Part shown: one piece after another, positions 16,712-27,700 of the stretch | Layout: each line of letters opens with the position of its first letter | How positions within the stretch are numbered: the first letter of the stretch is position 1 | Origin: Muribaculaceae bacterium | GTDB taxonomy: Bacteria > Bacteroidota > Bacteroidia > Bacteroidales > Muribaculaceae | Direction of reading: 5' to 3' | Length of the DNA stretch: 36,233 nucleotides | NCBI GenBank assembly: GCA_029058745.1 | Contig: JAIDXM010000067.1 | Span: 1-36,233, forward strand | The notes under the pieces: generated by a model | What the model saw: the letters and a program-made list of their open reading frames with translations, nothing else | Told to the model about the DNA's origin: nothing | The model's database searches: none | Position numbers and translations under genes: made by a program

Positions 16712-18228
16712 CGGGTGGAGGCGACCAAAAAAATGAGTTTACTATGGGAATGATAAAACAGTTTTTTCGATTATTGATTATTGTGAGTATCGTGTCTCCT
16801 GCGTTCGCGCAGGAGACACAGACACACAGGTTGTCATTGCAGGAAGTTATTGCGCGGGCACGAAGCAACAGCGTCGATGCGGAAATGGCGCTCAACCAGT
16901 TGCGCAGTTCCTACTGGAGCTATCGCTCTTATAGGGCAGAGCTGCTTCCGGAGGTTTCGCTTCGGGCAACTCTTCCTTCCTATCATAAGCAGTATAGCCC
17001 CTACATGAACAATGAGGGAAGTTATGAGTTCGTGCGCAACAATTATCTGCAGTTAAACGGGGAGTTGTCGGTGACACAGAACATATGGCTGACAGGTGGT
17101 AAGGTTTCAGTGAACAGTTCGCTTGACTTTTATCGTCAGCTTGGAGACGGCGCATTCAACCGTTACATGTCGATACCGGTGGCAGTTACGCTTACGCAGC
17201 CGATATTCGGTGTGAACAATCTGAAGTGGAACCGAAAGATTGAACCAGTGAGATACGAAGAGGCGAAAGCCGCTTTTCTGAGTGCGTCGGAGGATGTGGC
17301 AGAATTGGCGATACGTTATTATTTTTCTTTGCTTATGGCAAAGGAGAATCATGAGATTGCGTTGCAGAATCTCCGGAACTCAGAGCGGCTTTATGAGGTT
17401 GCAAAGGAGAAGCGTGAGATGGGACGCATAAGCCAGAACGACCTGTTGCAGATGGAACTCAACCTTCTTAACGCCCGCACCGACCTTACGGACTGCGAGA
17501 GCAATCTGAAGAGCAATATGTTTCAGTTGCGTTCGTTTCTCGACTATGATTCCGATATAGATATTGACCCGGAGATACCTTTGGATGTCCCGGAAGTGGA
17601 GATAGACTATGAGGATGCCCTTGACAAGGCTTTGTCAAAAAATAAATTTGCCAAGGAGATGCTGCGGCGTCAGCTTGAGGCCGACTATAATGTGGCGAAG
17701 GCTAAAGGGGCGCAGCGGGAAATCAACCTGTTTGCTCAGATTGGATATACAGGCACCGACCATACCTTTGCAGGAGGATACAGGAATCTGAAAGACAATC
17801 AGGTGGTGGAAATAGGTTTCGAGATACCATTGATTGACTGGGGACGCCGCAAAGGGCAGGTGAAAGTGGCGGAGAGCAACCGCAAGCTGGTGGAGAGCCA
17901 GGTGCGTCAGGAGAACATGAATTTCCGCCAGAACCTTTTTATCCTTGTGGAGCGTTACGGCAACCAGTTGCGTCAGCTTCAGACCGCACGCCGTGCCGAT
18001 GAAATCGCGCAGAAACGTTATGCCACAAATGTGGAGACGTTTCTCGTGGGTAAGATTTCCACGCTCGACCTCAACGACTCCCGGGTGAAGAAAGACGAGG
18101 CGCGGCGTGAATACGTCAACGAACTATACCTTTTCTGGCAATACTATTATCAGATTCGTAGTCTTACATTATGGGATTATCAGGCAAATACTGGAATAGA
18201 TGCCGATTTCGCCGAAATTATGAAATGA
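16708..18228 (+). CDS. TolC-family outer membrane channel
   Basis: An outer membrane efflux protein with two OEP repeats. The first ATG (16708) overlaps the permease stop, but the signal peptide begins later (MGMIKQFFRLLIIVSIVSPAFAQ; ATGs at 16744 and 16750), so translation probably starts there and the mature protein begins at QETQTHRLSLQEVIARARSNS. The helical tunnel segments (about 35-90, 190-260, 290-345, 400-470) and strand segments (LSVTQNIWLTGGKVSVNSSLD, VVEIGFEIPLIDWGRRKGQV) are typical. Its place at the end of the exporter genes suggests it is the dedicated exit duct for the MacAB-like machinery. Confidence 0.9.
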   Translation: MTGGGDQKNEFTMGMIKQFFRLLIIVSIVSPAFAQETQTHRLSLQEVIARARSNSVDAEMALNQLRSSYWSYRSYRAELLPEVSLRATLPSYHKQYSPYMNNEGSYEFVRNNYLQLNGELSVTQNIWLTGGKVSVNSSLDFYRQLGDGAFNRYMSIPVAVTLTQPIFGVNNLKWNRKIEPVRYEEAKAAFLSASEDVAELAIRYYFSLLMAKENHEIALQNLRNSERLYEVAKEKREMGRISQNDLLQMELNLLNARTDLTDCESNLKSNMFQLRSFLDYDSDIDIDPEIPLDVPEVEIDYEDALDKALSKNKFAKEMLRRQLEADYNVAKAKGAQREINLFAQIGYTGTDHTFAGGYRNLKDNQVVEIGFEIPLIDWGRRKGQVKVAESNRKLVESQVRQENMNFRQNLFILVERYGNQLRQLQTARRADEIAQKRYATNVETFLVGKISTLDLNDSRVKKDEARREYVNELYLFWQYYYQIRSLTLWDYQANTGIDADFAEIMK

Positions 18229-18257
18229 GATTATCGGATTTTTAGTAATTTTGAGGT

Positions 18258-19577
18258 ATGATTCTCATAGTTGACGATGACGATGCGATAAGATTGTCGC
18301 TTGGATTGCTACTGAAAAGGGCGGGATATGCCGTTGATACATCAGAAAATCCCGTGGATGCCCTCGACAAGATCCGGGCTACGCGCTATAGTCTTATCAT
18401 GATGGACATGAACTACAGCCGTTCCACTACGGGGGAAGAGGGAATCGCATTGCTTCGCAAGGCCAAGATTTTTCAACCGGAAACTCCGGTTATACTGATT
18501 ACGGCTTGGGGAAGCATCGAACTTGCCGTGGAGGGTATTAAGGCGGGGGCTTACGATTTCATAACGAAGCCCTGGAACAACCGTGTGCTCTTGCAAAGGA
18601 TAGAGACCGCTTTGGATCTCAACTCTTCGTGCGATAATGAGGGAGAACGGCAATTTGAACGTTGCGGAATCATCTGCCGCAACCGCGAGATGAACGACCT
18701 ACTTGCCACGGTCGAAAGGATTGCCCCTACCAATGCCCCGGTGCTGATATTGGGCGAAAACGGAACGGGCAAGGAGATGATAGCCAATGCTATCCATGCT
18801 AACAGCCGGCGCAAGGACAATCCTTTCGTGATGGTCAATCTCGGAGGGATTGCGCAGTCGCTTTTCGAAAGCGAGATGTTCGGACATTCAAAGGGAGCTT
18901 TCACAGGTGCCGTCGTAGCGCGTAAGGGGCGTTTCGAACTTGCCGACAAAGGCACGATATTCCTTGACGAGATAGGCGACCTCGACATGGGATGCCAGGT
19001 AAAGTTGCTTCGTGTGTTGCAGCAGCACACGTTCGAAGTGCTTGGGGAAAGCCGTCCGCGTAAGGTTGACATCCGCGTGGTGTGCGCCACCAATGCCGAC
19101 ATCCCCGCCATGGTGAGGGAGCGAACTTTCCGCGAGGACCTCTTCTATAGGATAAACCTAATCACCCTACGTATCCCGGCGCTTAGGGAACGCCGTGACG
19201 ACATTCCGCTACTTGTGCGCCATTTCATATCCCTTTCCGCGAAAAGCCAAGGGATTTCGATACCTGAGATTTCATCGGAGGCGATGGAATATCTCACGCG
19301 TCTTTCCTATCCGGGTAATATCAGGCAGTTGAAGAATATGGTGGAGAGGGCGGTGCTTATTGGTGGGGATTTGCTTGAGAAAGTTGATTTTTCTAATCAG
19401 GCCGGAGTGGAAGACGAGGTGGGCATACCGTCGGCGGGTACTCTATGCAATATGGAGAAAACGGCTATCGAGCAAGCTATTGAAAAGAGCGACGGCAATT
19501 TCACGCAGGCTGCCCGGATGTTGGGAATAACGCGCCAGACGCTCTATCGGCGTATGGAGAAATATGGTTTGAAATAG
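18258..19577 (+). CDS. NtrC-type sigma54-dependent response regulator
   Basis: The 439-residue regulator has a receiver domain (acidic pocket D6-D8, phospho-acceptor D50, T82, K104), an AAA+ sigma54 activation domain with Walker A GENGTGKE near 167-174 and the sigma54-contacting loop GAFTGA (213-218), and a C-terminal Fis-type helix-turn-helix (QAARMLGITRQTLYRRMEKYG). All key residues are present, so it should activate sigma54 promoters when phosphorylated by the kinase encoded next to it. It lies 29 bp after the TolC gene in the same operon. The likely target is the sigma54-like promoter at 9562-9577, which would make a positive feedback loop; this is inference. Confidence 0.95.
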   Translation: MILIVDDDDAIRLSLGLLLKRAGYAVDTSENPVDALDKIRATRYSLIMMDMNYSRSTTGEEGIALLRKAKIFQPETPVILITAWGSIELAVEGIKAGAYDFITKPWNNRVLLQRIETALDLNSSCDNEGERQFERCGIICRNREMNDLLATVERIAPTNAPVLILGENGTGKEMIANAIHANSRRKDNPFVMVNLGGIAQSLFESEMFGHSKGAFTGAVVARKGRFELADKGTIFLDEIGDLDMGCQVKLLRVLQQHTFEVLGESRPRKVDIRVVCATNADIPAMVRERTFREDLFYRINLITLRIPALRERRDDIPLLVRHFISLSAKSQGISIPEISSEAMEYLTRLSYPGNIRQLKNMVERAVLIGGDLLEKVDFSNQAGVEDEVGIPSAGTLCNMEKTAIEQAIEKSDGNFTQAARMLGITRQTLYRRMEKYGLK

Positions 19578-19592
19578 AATTTGAAGTCGGTT

Positions 19593-20882
19593 ATGCGTAC
19601 GAAAGTGTGGTTTGTGCTGGTATGTGTCTGCATCGTCGCTGTGGCGGTGATGGTGGCGTTGCTTCCTCCCGACAGACTTTGGTATGTCTATCCGGTGTGT
19701 GCGTTGGCGTTTATTCTGCTTATGCTGTTGTTGCAAAGCGTGATAATGCCCAACAGTGTGGTCATGAGGGGTATGGAACTGATAGCGTCGCAAGATTTCA
19801 ACAACCGCCTTGCAATGACCGGCGTGCATGATGCTGACAGTATTGTCACGTTGTTCAACACTATGATTGACCGTCTCCGCAATGAACGTCTGCACAATAG
19901 GGAACAGGAGAATTTCCTTCAGCTCCTGATAGATGCGTCGCCTATGGGGGTCATGATGCTTGATTTCGATGGTAAGGTGACCATGGTAAACAACGCTTTT
20001 ATCCGGCTCACGGGCATAAACGATGTGAAGCAGCTTGTGGGTAAATTTGTGGAAGAGGCACCGGAAGGTCTGGCCAAGGAGATTCAGAAGGTGGAATTGG
20101 GGAAGAACGAGGTGGTTAGGTTTGGCGACATCAGGATGTATCGGTGCTACCACCTTAGTTTTGTGCAGATGGGGTTCCAAAGGGAGTTTTATCTGCTTGA
20201 GAGCCTCACCGAAGAGGTGATGAAGGCGGAACGGGAGGCTTACGAAAAGGTGATACGCACCATTTCGCATGAGGTCAACAATACGATGGGAGGGGTGAGG
20301 TCGGTGCTTGATACTTTACTCGATGTCACCGACGATGCTGACATCGTTAGGGTAATTGAAAGTTGCGACGTGCGTTGCGAGCAGATGTGCGGTTTTGTAA
20401 GTTCATACGCCGACGTGGTGCGTTTGCCCGACCCTGTGAAAAAGCAGCATGACCTTAACGAGGAAATCGGTAAACTTATCCCGTTCCTCGGGCTTATCGT
20501 AAAGCCAGGAGTTGCGGTTGATTTCAAGGCGGCGGATGGTGCTGTGACGGCTGAAATCGACAGCGAGCTTATGCAACAGGTTTTTGTGAATATCGTGAAG
20601 AATGCTTCGGAGAGCATTTCGCGCGAAACCGGCAATATCTGGATTAGCACAGAAATAGAAGACAATAGTTCGGTGGTAGAGATTTCTAACGACGGCGACC
20701 CGATAGACAAAGCCGTATCGCGCCAGCTGTTCCGTCCCTTCTTCACCACCAAAATAGATGGCAAAGGGATAGGACTTACCCTCACCTCCGAAATCCTCAA
20801 TCGCCACGGCGCCACGTTTCGCCTTGCCACCACCCCCGACGGAATCACACGTTTCCGCATCCGCTTCCCCGTCCCCCGATAG
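19593..20882 (+). CDS. Sensor histidine kinase, partner of the NtrC-type regulator
   Basis: The frame opens at a TTG (19581), but the ATG at 19593 (MRTKVWFVLVCV) is the more likely start. Two membrane segments (about 5-25 and 31-50) leave almost no periplasmic loop, so the signal is probably sensed in the membrane or cytoplasm. A HAMP-like linker and a PAS domain (about 110-200) follow. The H-box is RTISHEVNNTMGG (H226), the N-box is NIVKNASES (N337), and the G-boxes are near 365-400 (ISNDGDP, GKGIGLTLT). The NtrB-like H-box matches its partnership with an NtrC-type regulator. The last 29 codons and about 40 bp downstream are duplicated at 29344-29461, on the far side of the toxin island. Confidence 0.93.
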   Translation: MRTKVWFVLVCVCIVAVAVMVALLPPDRLWYVYPVCALAFILLMLLLQSVIMPNSVVMRGMELIASQDFNNRLAMTGVHDADSIVTLFNTMIDRLRNERLHNREQENFLQLLIDASPMGVMMLDFDGKVTMVNNAFIRLTGINDVKQLVGKFVEEAPEGLAKEIQKVELGKNEVVRFGDIRMYRCYHLSFVQMGFQREFYLLESLTEEVMKAEREAYEKVIRTISHEVNNTMGGVRSVLDTLLDVTDDADIVRVIESCDVRCEQMCGFVSSYADVVRLPDPVKKQHDLNEEIGKLIPFLGLIVKPGVAVDFKAADGAVTAEIDSELMQQVFVNIVKNASESISRETGNIWISTEIEDNSSVVEISNDGDPIDKAVSRQLFRPFFTTKIDGKGIGLTLTSEILNRHGATFRLATTPDGITRFRIRFPVPR

Positions 20883-20923
20883 CATGGCTAAAGTATTGCG
20901 GCGAATCTGCGGATACGGTCAAG
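20796..20923 (+). repeat. Direct repeat, left copy (kinase 3' end plus downstream DNA)
   Basis: This 128-bp segment covers the last codons of the kinase gene, its stop codon and about 40 bp beyond. It aligns to 29344-29461. In the coding part there are three substitutions and a 6-bp indel; the non-coding part also aligns with a few changes. The two copies flank the whole toxin island. Confidence 0.9.
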
Positions 20924-21292
20924 CCGTTAGATAAACGACGGATCGTTTGCCGCACGCTGCATATTATATTTTATTTGCAACCGCATGAGCGAGTCTGCCG
21001 GAATATTAATTGCCGCTTCACTTCATCCTTTATTACTTCACCGGGATGTGCCGGCTCATATCCATATATAATGTCAGCCATAGACAAATCCTATTTATAA
21101 AATATGAAATCCTATTAATGATGAGGATTTGTATATCGATTGGGGTTCTATTTTGCTTCATTTTAGTTGTTGGTAAAGGTATGAATATTTCTTGATTCTG
21201 CAAAATATATGTAAATTTTTTATTATTTATGTAAACAATTTTAAAATATTAATGTTATTTAAATAGATATATTATTCCTTAAACCTTGAATC
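20924..21292 (+). other. AT-rich intergenic region before the toxin operon, possible promoter
   Basis: No convincing gene is seen; an open frame at 21010-21195 lacks coding character. The DNA turns very AT-rich toward 21292. TTTG (20946-20949) followed after 20 bp by TTTATTTG (20970-20977) is a one-mismatch match to the Bacteroidetes -33/-7 promoter and would give a leader of about 300 nt. A small dyad AAACGA-N4-TCGTTT is at 20933-20948. The promoter assignment is weak. Confidence 0.35.
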
Positions 21293-21700
21293 ATGAAACG
21301 TCTCCTGCTAATTGTATTTATTGTATTCGCCTTACAGGTTGAAGCACAGACCGTTGTATATGCCTATAATCAAAACGGTGGATGCATTTCAAGAGTATTG
21401 AGGATTACGGAATCAAAGAAAAGTCCCGGCAAAGTCAATAAAGATGAAATGCTTGACGAAATAACATCTCGTGTTTATTTTAGTAAGGATACCGATAATA
21501 TTACAATTGTTGTCTCAACAACAAATAACGATCCTAAATTGTCATTTGCTCTTTCCGACATTTCCGGTGTCGTAAGAAAGCGAGGTCCTCTTAAAACAGG
21601 TGAGAATTCTCTTTATTGGGGAGATTTAAAGAAAAACATCTATCTCCTTACCCTTTATGGCGATAACTATGCAGAGTCGTATAAACTTATAAAGGAGTAG
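21293..21700 (+). CDS. Small secreted protein resembling a lone T9SS sorting domain
   Basis: The 135-residue protein has a Sec signal peptide (MKRLLLIVFIVFALQVEA). The last 75 residues resemble the type A C-terminal sorting domain of the type IX secretion system: ITIVVSTTNNDPKLSFALSD is followed by ISGVVRKRGPLKTGENSLYW, then GDLKKNIYLLTLYGD and a final YKLIKE. Little else is present, so the protein is almost only signal plus domain. It lies 5 bp before the giant RHS gene and is surely co-transcribed. A role as carrier, anchor or chaperone for the RHS protein, which has no such tail itself, is speculative. It could also be a plain small immunoglobulin-like protein. No T9SS machinery genes are in the window. 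Confidence 0.65.
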   Translation: MKRLLLIVFIVFALQVEAQTVVYAYNQNGGCISRVLRITESKKSPGKVNKDEMLDEITSRVYFSKDTDNITIVVSTTNNDPKLSFALSDISGVVRKRGPLKTGENSLYWGDLKKNIYLLTLYGDNYAESYKLIKE

Positions 21701-21705
21701 AGAAT

Positions 21706-24700
21706 ATGGCTCGAATTGTATTCATACTTATTGGGGTATTTGTAACCTTTTATGGTTTCGGTCAACAGCGCCTTTACAAGGATAAGGAGACGGGTGGGAT
21801 TTCCGGCGGTCTCGTTGGCAGTATTGATGGCGAGTTCAATGTAAGTCCGTCCGGTCAGGCTTCCTATGTTATTCCCATATCCGCATTGGCGGGGACGGGA
21901 GGGGTAAAACCGAATATTTCCCTTCAATACAATAGTTCTACGAAAAACGGGCTGCTGGGGTATGGATTCGATCTTACAGGACTCTCTATTATAAGCAGGA
22001 CTCCATCAAATCGATATATCGACGGTTTTTCAGGTAGCATCTCATTGTCCCGTTCTGACAATTTTGCAATTGACGGTGTACGTTTAATCAAAAGAGACAG
22101 CCAATTGTCTGACACCTGTACGGTGAGATATCTTACGGAAGCCAATGATTTTTCCAAGATTGAATCCGAAGGACTTATTTGGAATCCGGATAAATTCACT
22201 GTCCATACAAAATCCGGCCTGACGTATGAATACAAGCCTGTTAACAGTATTTTAAAAGGCGATGATGACGTTTCGTTATTTTGGCTCGTCACAAAAGTCC
22301 GTGATACGGCGGGGAACTATTATACTATTGCCTATGAAGGGGATGCGGCGACAAATGACTTTAGAGTCAAGAGAATTAATTATACCGGAAATAATAACAC
22401 GATGCTACTCCCGTATGCATCTGTAAGATTTGTATATACAGAAGATATTTATGCACCGACTACTTTTATATATGGTAGAAAAGTCAGAAAAGGCAATATA
22501 TTGTCAAGGATTGAACTTTATTATGGCGATAAGCGGATACATTATTATCAAATGACTTATCATGTTGTAAATAGGAAGAGTCTATTGAAAAACATAACGG
22601 AATTTGCCGACGACGGGAGTTCTTTGAACCCTACGGAATTGGAATGGCATACCGTAAATGATTTTAATGTTGCTAATGTAAATTATTCCAGAACGAACAG
22701 CATTCATAAGGCGAACGTGACCGTCGGGGATTTCAACGGTGACGGAAAGTCGGATATAATAGTGGTTCCGGAAAATTCTAATGCGGGTTGGTCAGGATGG
22801 AAAGTCTTTTTGGGTGATAAAACATATTTGATTGAATCCGGGGAAGATGACTGGAAGATCTCTTCCAATGAAATTGCGCAGACCGTATGTGGCGATTTTA
22901 ATGCAGACGGACTGACTGATATTGTCATTAAAAGAAAATTTAATTCCTCAAAGTATTATTGCGACTTGTATTTGGCTTCCGTAGTTGAAGGAAAGATTAA
23001 ATTCACTTATAACAAGACGTTGCAGACATACCCTGAAAACGATTTTTCGATACAAGTCGTTGAATTAGATGGAGACTGCGCCACAGACATATTTCTATGG
23101 TGTCCCGGATCGGGAAAATGCTATATTTATAGATCTGAAACCAACGGGAATGAGATTCTACCTCTAAACAAAAGAGAGGAGAGGAAATATTCGTTTAATT
23201 GGGATCGCGTTGAATTCGGAGACTTCAACGGCGACGGTAGAACAGATGCGTTGAATCTTCGAGAAGATGGCTATGACCTGCTGACTGTTTTGGCATCCGG
23301 TTCAGGTTCTTATGTGAATTCTGGAAGTTGGCCTGGCAAAAACCATGTGATTTATTTCGGAGACTACAATGGTGACGGGAAAACAGATATGCTGCTTACC
23401 GGAATGGAGACATTGCCCAACAGCGGTTCTTGGAGTAATTGGTGTTTCCTATATTCCAAGGGCGACAATTCGTTTGAAAGAGTCTATAAGCCAAGAAAAT
23501 TTGATGCGCATGACAAAAAGTTCTTTATAGGAGATTTCAACGGTGATGGCTACGATGACATCCACGTGGTTGATAAAACTTCCGGCTCGTCGTTAAAAAG
23601 GCCTAAGGTTTATCTGAACGACGGCAACAGCGATTTTTTTGCCCAAAAAGATGGAGGTCTGGCATACGGACTTGACAAATGGCGTTTCTATATGGGAGAT
23701 TTCAACGGTGACGGGAAAACAGACTTCCTTTGTACGTCGGATTGGGTAAATTCAAATTGGGACGGCTATCAACTTTATCTCATGCCGGAGGGTTGCAACA
23801 ATCTTCTTAAAAGTATTACAGACGGCTTGGGTAACCGTACGGAAATATTTTACAAATCTCTTTCCGATAAAGAAGTGTTTAAAAAAGGAACTACGGTAGA
23901 ATATCCTATTGTGTCGTGTGGTATGTCATGGCCTGTCGTTTCTTCCGTGACAGTTCCCGACGGAGTGGGCGGAAGGGCTGAACAGCGGTATGAATACGCC
24001 AACGCCTTGATGCACCAAGCCGGGTTAGGCTTATTATGTTTCGAATCATTCACGGTTAAAGACATCTCTTCAAATACAAAGACAGTCAACACTTATGAGG
24101 TTAATCGTAAGAGATATGCGGTAGGACAGAAGGAAACAAATGTTTATATCAACGACAGGCTGGTATCTAAAACAGAATATGTTAATGTTTTGAATAATAA
24201 ATATCTACCTTATGGTAAAGATAGGGTATATACTTATTTCCCGTCGGAAATTCGGCAAAGAGCTTTTGAATATAACAGCCGCGATACCATATCCGATATC
24301 ATCACAACTACGGAATATGATAATTATGGCAATCAGATACGCATTAATTCAATTAGTGGTGACAACGTAGTAGAGACGGTTAATACATTTAAAAATGACG
24401 AGGCAAAATGGCATCTTGGAAGATTGTCGGAATCCACTGTTACAAAAAGGAGTAGATTTGTAACGAATGTAAGGACTGCACGGTTTAATTATGACTCCAG
24501 GTCCGGTTTGCTGATATCTGAGGTTACGGAACCGGATGATTCTGAACTCGGATTCAAAAAGGACTATACCCGTAATGCACACGGCAACATAACGAAGAGT
24601 GTGGTTACTCCAAATGACGGGGGTGAGTCCCGAACCTCTGAAAGCAAATATGATTCAAAAGGAAGATTCATAGTTTCCACTGTCGATGCACTTGGATTTA

Positions 24701-27700
24701 CGACCACTAATGTCATTGACGAAGAACTTGGGACGGTGTTGGCAACGGAAGATGAGGCAGGATTGGTTACATCAAACGTTTACAACAGGTTCGGAAGATT
24801 GGAAGAGACTTCAACTGCGATTTCCAAGAGCGTACATACGACCGGATGGGCATCGGGGATGGAGGATGCCCCATCCGGTGCTTTGACATTTGAGTATTCG
24901 CGTTCTAAAGGAGACGCAGGTTCTTTGGTCTTTTATGATTGTGTCGGACGTGTCTTACGCAATATCGTTGACTCCTTTAATGGAAAATCCGTTTACACTG
25001 ATTATATATATAATTCCAAAGGTCAACTGTGGAAAACGTCTGAGCCTTATTATAAAGGGGATCCTGTTTATTGGAACGAGAATGAATATGATGCTGCGGG
25101 TAGAACCATAAAACAAATATATGCCGACGGTAATTACTCTACCATAGAGTATTCCGGATTTAAAACAGTTGTAACCGATCCGTTGGGTCATACCTCAACC
25201 AAGATTACCGATATCCACGGAAGGTTGGCTGAAAGCATAGACCATAACGGGACGTCGATAAAATATGTGTATGATTGCGATGGCAACTGCATCCAGATTG
25301 CCGGGCCAAGGGTAAATACTATAATGGAATATGACCTTGCGGGTAACCGTACTTGGTTAGATACTCCAGATCTTGGGCTGACACTTGAAAAATATAATGC
25401 ATTCGGAGAACTGGTTTCACGGCAGGATTCCTACGGCAAAACTACATTTGAATATGACAAAGGAGGTAGGGTTGTTAAGGAAACACGTCCTGATTGTGTC
25501 ATCACGACAATATATGACTCGCACCACAACGGTAGCATTTATGGAAAGAATGTCAAATATACCGATAAGACTTTAAGCCGCGTAGAGTATGATTATGACA
25601 AGTATGGCAGAGTAACCGGAGAGCATATAAGAGCGGACGGGGAAGTTTACTCTATATATCTTAAATACTCTGATACGGGTAAGGTTGACAGAATCAGTTA
25701 TCCGGGCGGTCTGAAAATAAAAAATGAATATGACTCGTGCGGCGTGTTGATAAAAGTCAGCAACGCTGCTTCCGGAGATGTTTATTGGACTCTCGATTCC
25801 CTGGACGCACGCGGAGGTATTACTTCAGAAAAATTCGGCAACGGGAAAACCGTGAAATATATCTACAATCCATACACGGGACGTTTGGAGGGTATCAAGA
25901 GCGATATATCCAGGCTCCCCGCCATGAGGTATTGGTTTGATGCTGTAGGCAATCTTACGTCAAGGCAAAGGGGAACCAACACTCCGGAAGAATTTGTCTA
26001 TGATGCCCTTAACCGGCTTGTAAAAGTGAATCCGATAACAGACCTCAGGGTGACGGTTAGATATGATGCTGCCGGTAATATCACGTATAAATCAGACGTG
26101 GGATATTACAATTATGAAGAAGGGACTAACAGATTGATATCTATTACTGAATGTGTGACACAACCAAAAGTGTGGGATGAAATACAGTACAATTCACGCG
26201 GGAAGATAAAATATGTGAAGTCTGGTGAACGGTGCATGCATTTGTATTATGGACCTGACGGTGAAAGGGTAAAACAAGAAATAGGCGACATAAGAAAATA
26301 CTACATCGGAAAACTGTATGAGCTTGTTGTAAAGGGGGAGGAGAAGACCGGGGTCAATTATATATTTGCAGGCGGCAAGATGGTTGCGATGGTTGAGACA
26401 AAACCGGGAAGTGATGCGAAGGTTGCTAAATATGTTCATCATGACCATTTGGGGTCGGTTATGGCCGTAACTGATCAAGCCGGAAATTTGATTGAAGAGT
26501 TTAGTTACGATGCGTGGGGAAGAAGGAGAAATCCCGTTACGTTGAAGCCGTATTCCGTTATCATTGAGGCGGAGGCTTCCCTGGACAGGGGATTCGGGGG
26601 ACATGAGCATATCGATGGTTTCGAGATGGTCAATATGAACGGTAGAATGTATGACCCTGTTGTCGGACGTTTCCTTTCGGCGGACCCGTACGTCCAAATG
26701 GCGGATTTTACGCAAAGTCTAAACCGTTATGCATATTGTGTCAACAATCCGTTATCATTAATAGACCCTTCCGGTTATAGTTGGTTTAGCCGTCATTGGA
26801 AAATGCTTACCGCCTCTATTGTCGGGATTGTCGTAAGTGCAGTCACTCTTGGATCCGGTAGCGGATTAGGAGCGGTCATTATTGCCGGGGCTGCCGGTGG
26901 CGCGGCAAGTGCGCTCACCGGGGCTTTGCTCAACGGTGCCAATATAGGACAGATAGCAAAAGCGACGTTTACAGGGGGCGTTTTAGGAGCGGCGGGTGCT
27001 TTCCTTAATTTTGGAGCAGCCGACCCGAATCTTCTCATAAGTCTGTTCAAACACTCTTTTTCCCAGGGTTGGCTTGAAGGTATAACGGGAGGGAACTTTT
27101 TTCATGGAGCTGTCTCCGGGGCTGTGGCAAAGGGAGGAGGGGCTTTGATGGAAGCCGGAGGTCAACATATCGGACAGGTTGGAAGACTTATTGCGAATTC
27201 GGTTCTTAGCGGTACACTCGATGAACTTGGCGGTGGAAAATTTGCCAACGGTGCGATTACCGGAGCATTCTCATATCTCTTCAATGAAATCCAGCATCGT
27301 GTCCAGGACCGGGGTGACGGAGACGACGATGAAGGTGTCATGGGTACGGCCGTTGCCATAGCTGTTACCGCGTCTGCAATAGACGGTCCCATGCCGATAG
27401 GTGATATTGTGGGTGGAATTGTCCTCTGCGGAGCAGCTGTCTATGATATACATAAAACAATACATCTTACTTATGTGCTTAGACATCCGGATGGCAGGGT
27501 CTATGTGGGGAGAACAAGCGGAGTTGGTAGTCAGGAAAAGGTGTTTAGAAATAGATTTTATAAACATAGGAAAGATCCGGAAAAAGAAGGATTCGTTCTC
27601 GATCATATAGACAAGGTGGCACAAGGTCCTTTTGGATATGCTGCGATAAGAGGAAGAGAGCAACAGTTGATTGATTTTTATGGAGGGATTGGCAGTCCAA

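Noticed and set aside
19443..20270. A 275-residue minus-strand frame, His-rich
   Set aside because: It is antisense to the histidine kinase and regulator genes, with no fold or motif; it reflects high-GC codon bias.
20933..20948. Dyad AAACGA-N4-TCGTTT after the kinase gene as terminator
   Set aside because: The stem is only 6 bp and there is no T-tract after it.
21010..21195. Small hydrophobic frame of 61 residues before the toxin operon
   Set aside because: It has no start context, no homology I can recognise, and lies in AT-rich DNA where short hydrophobic frames are expected.
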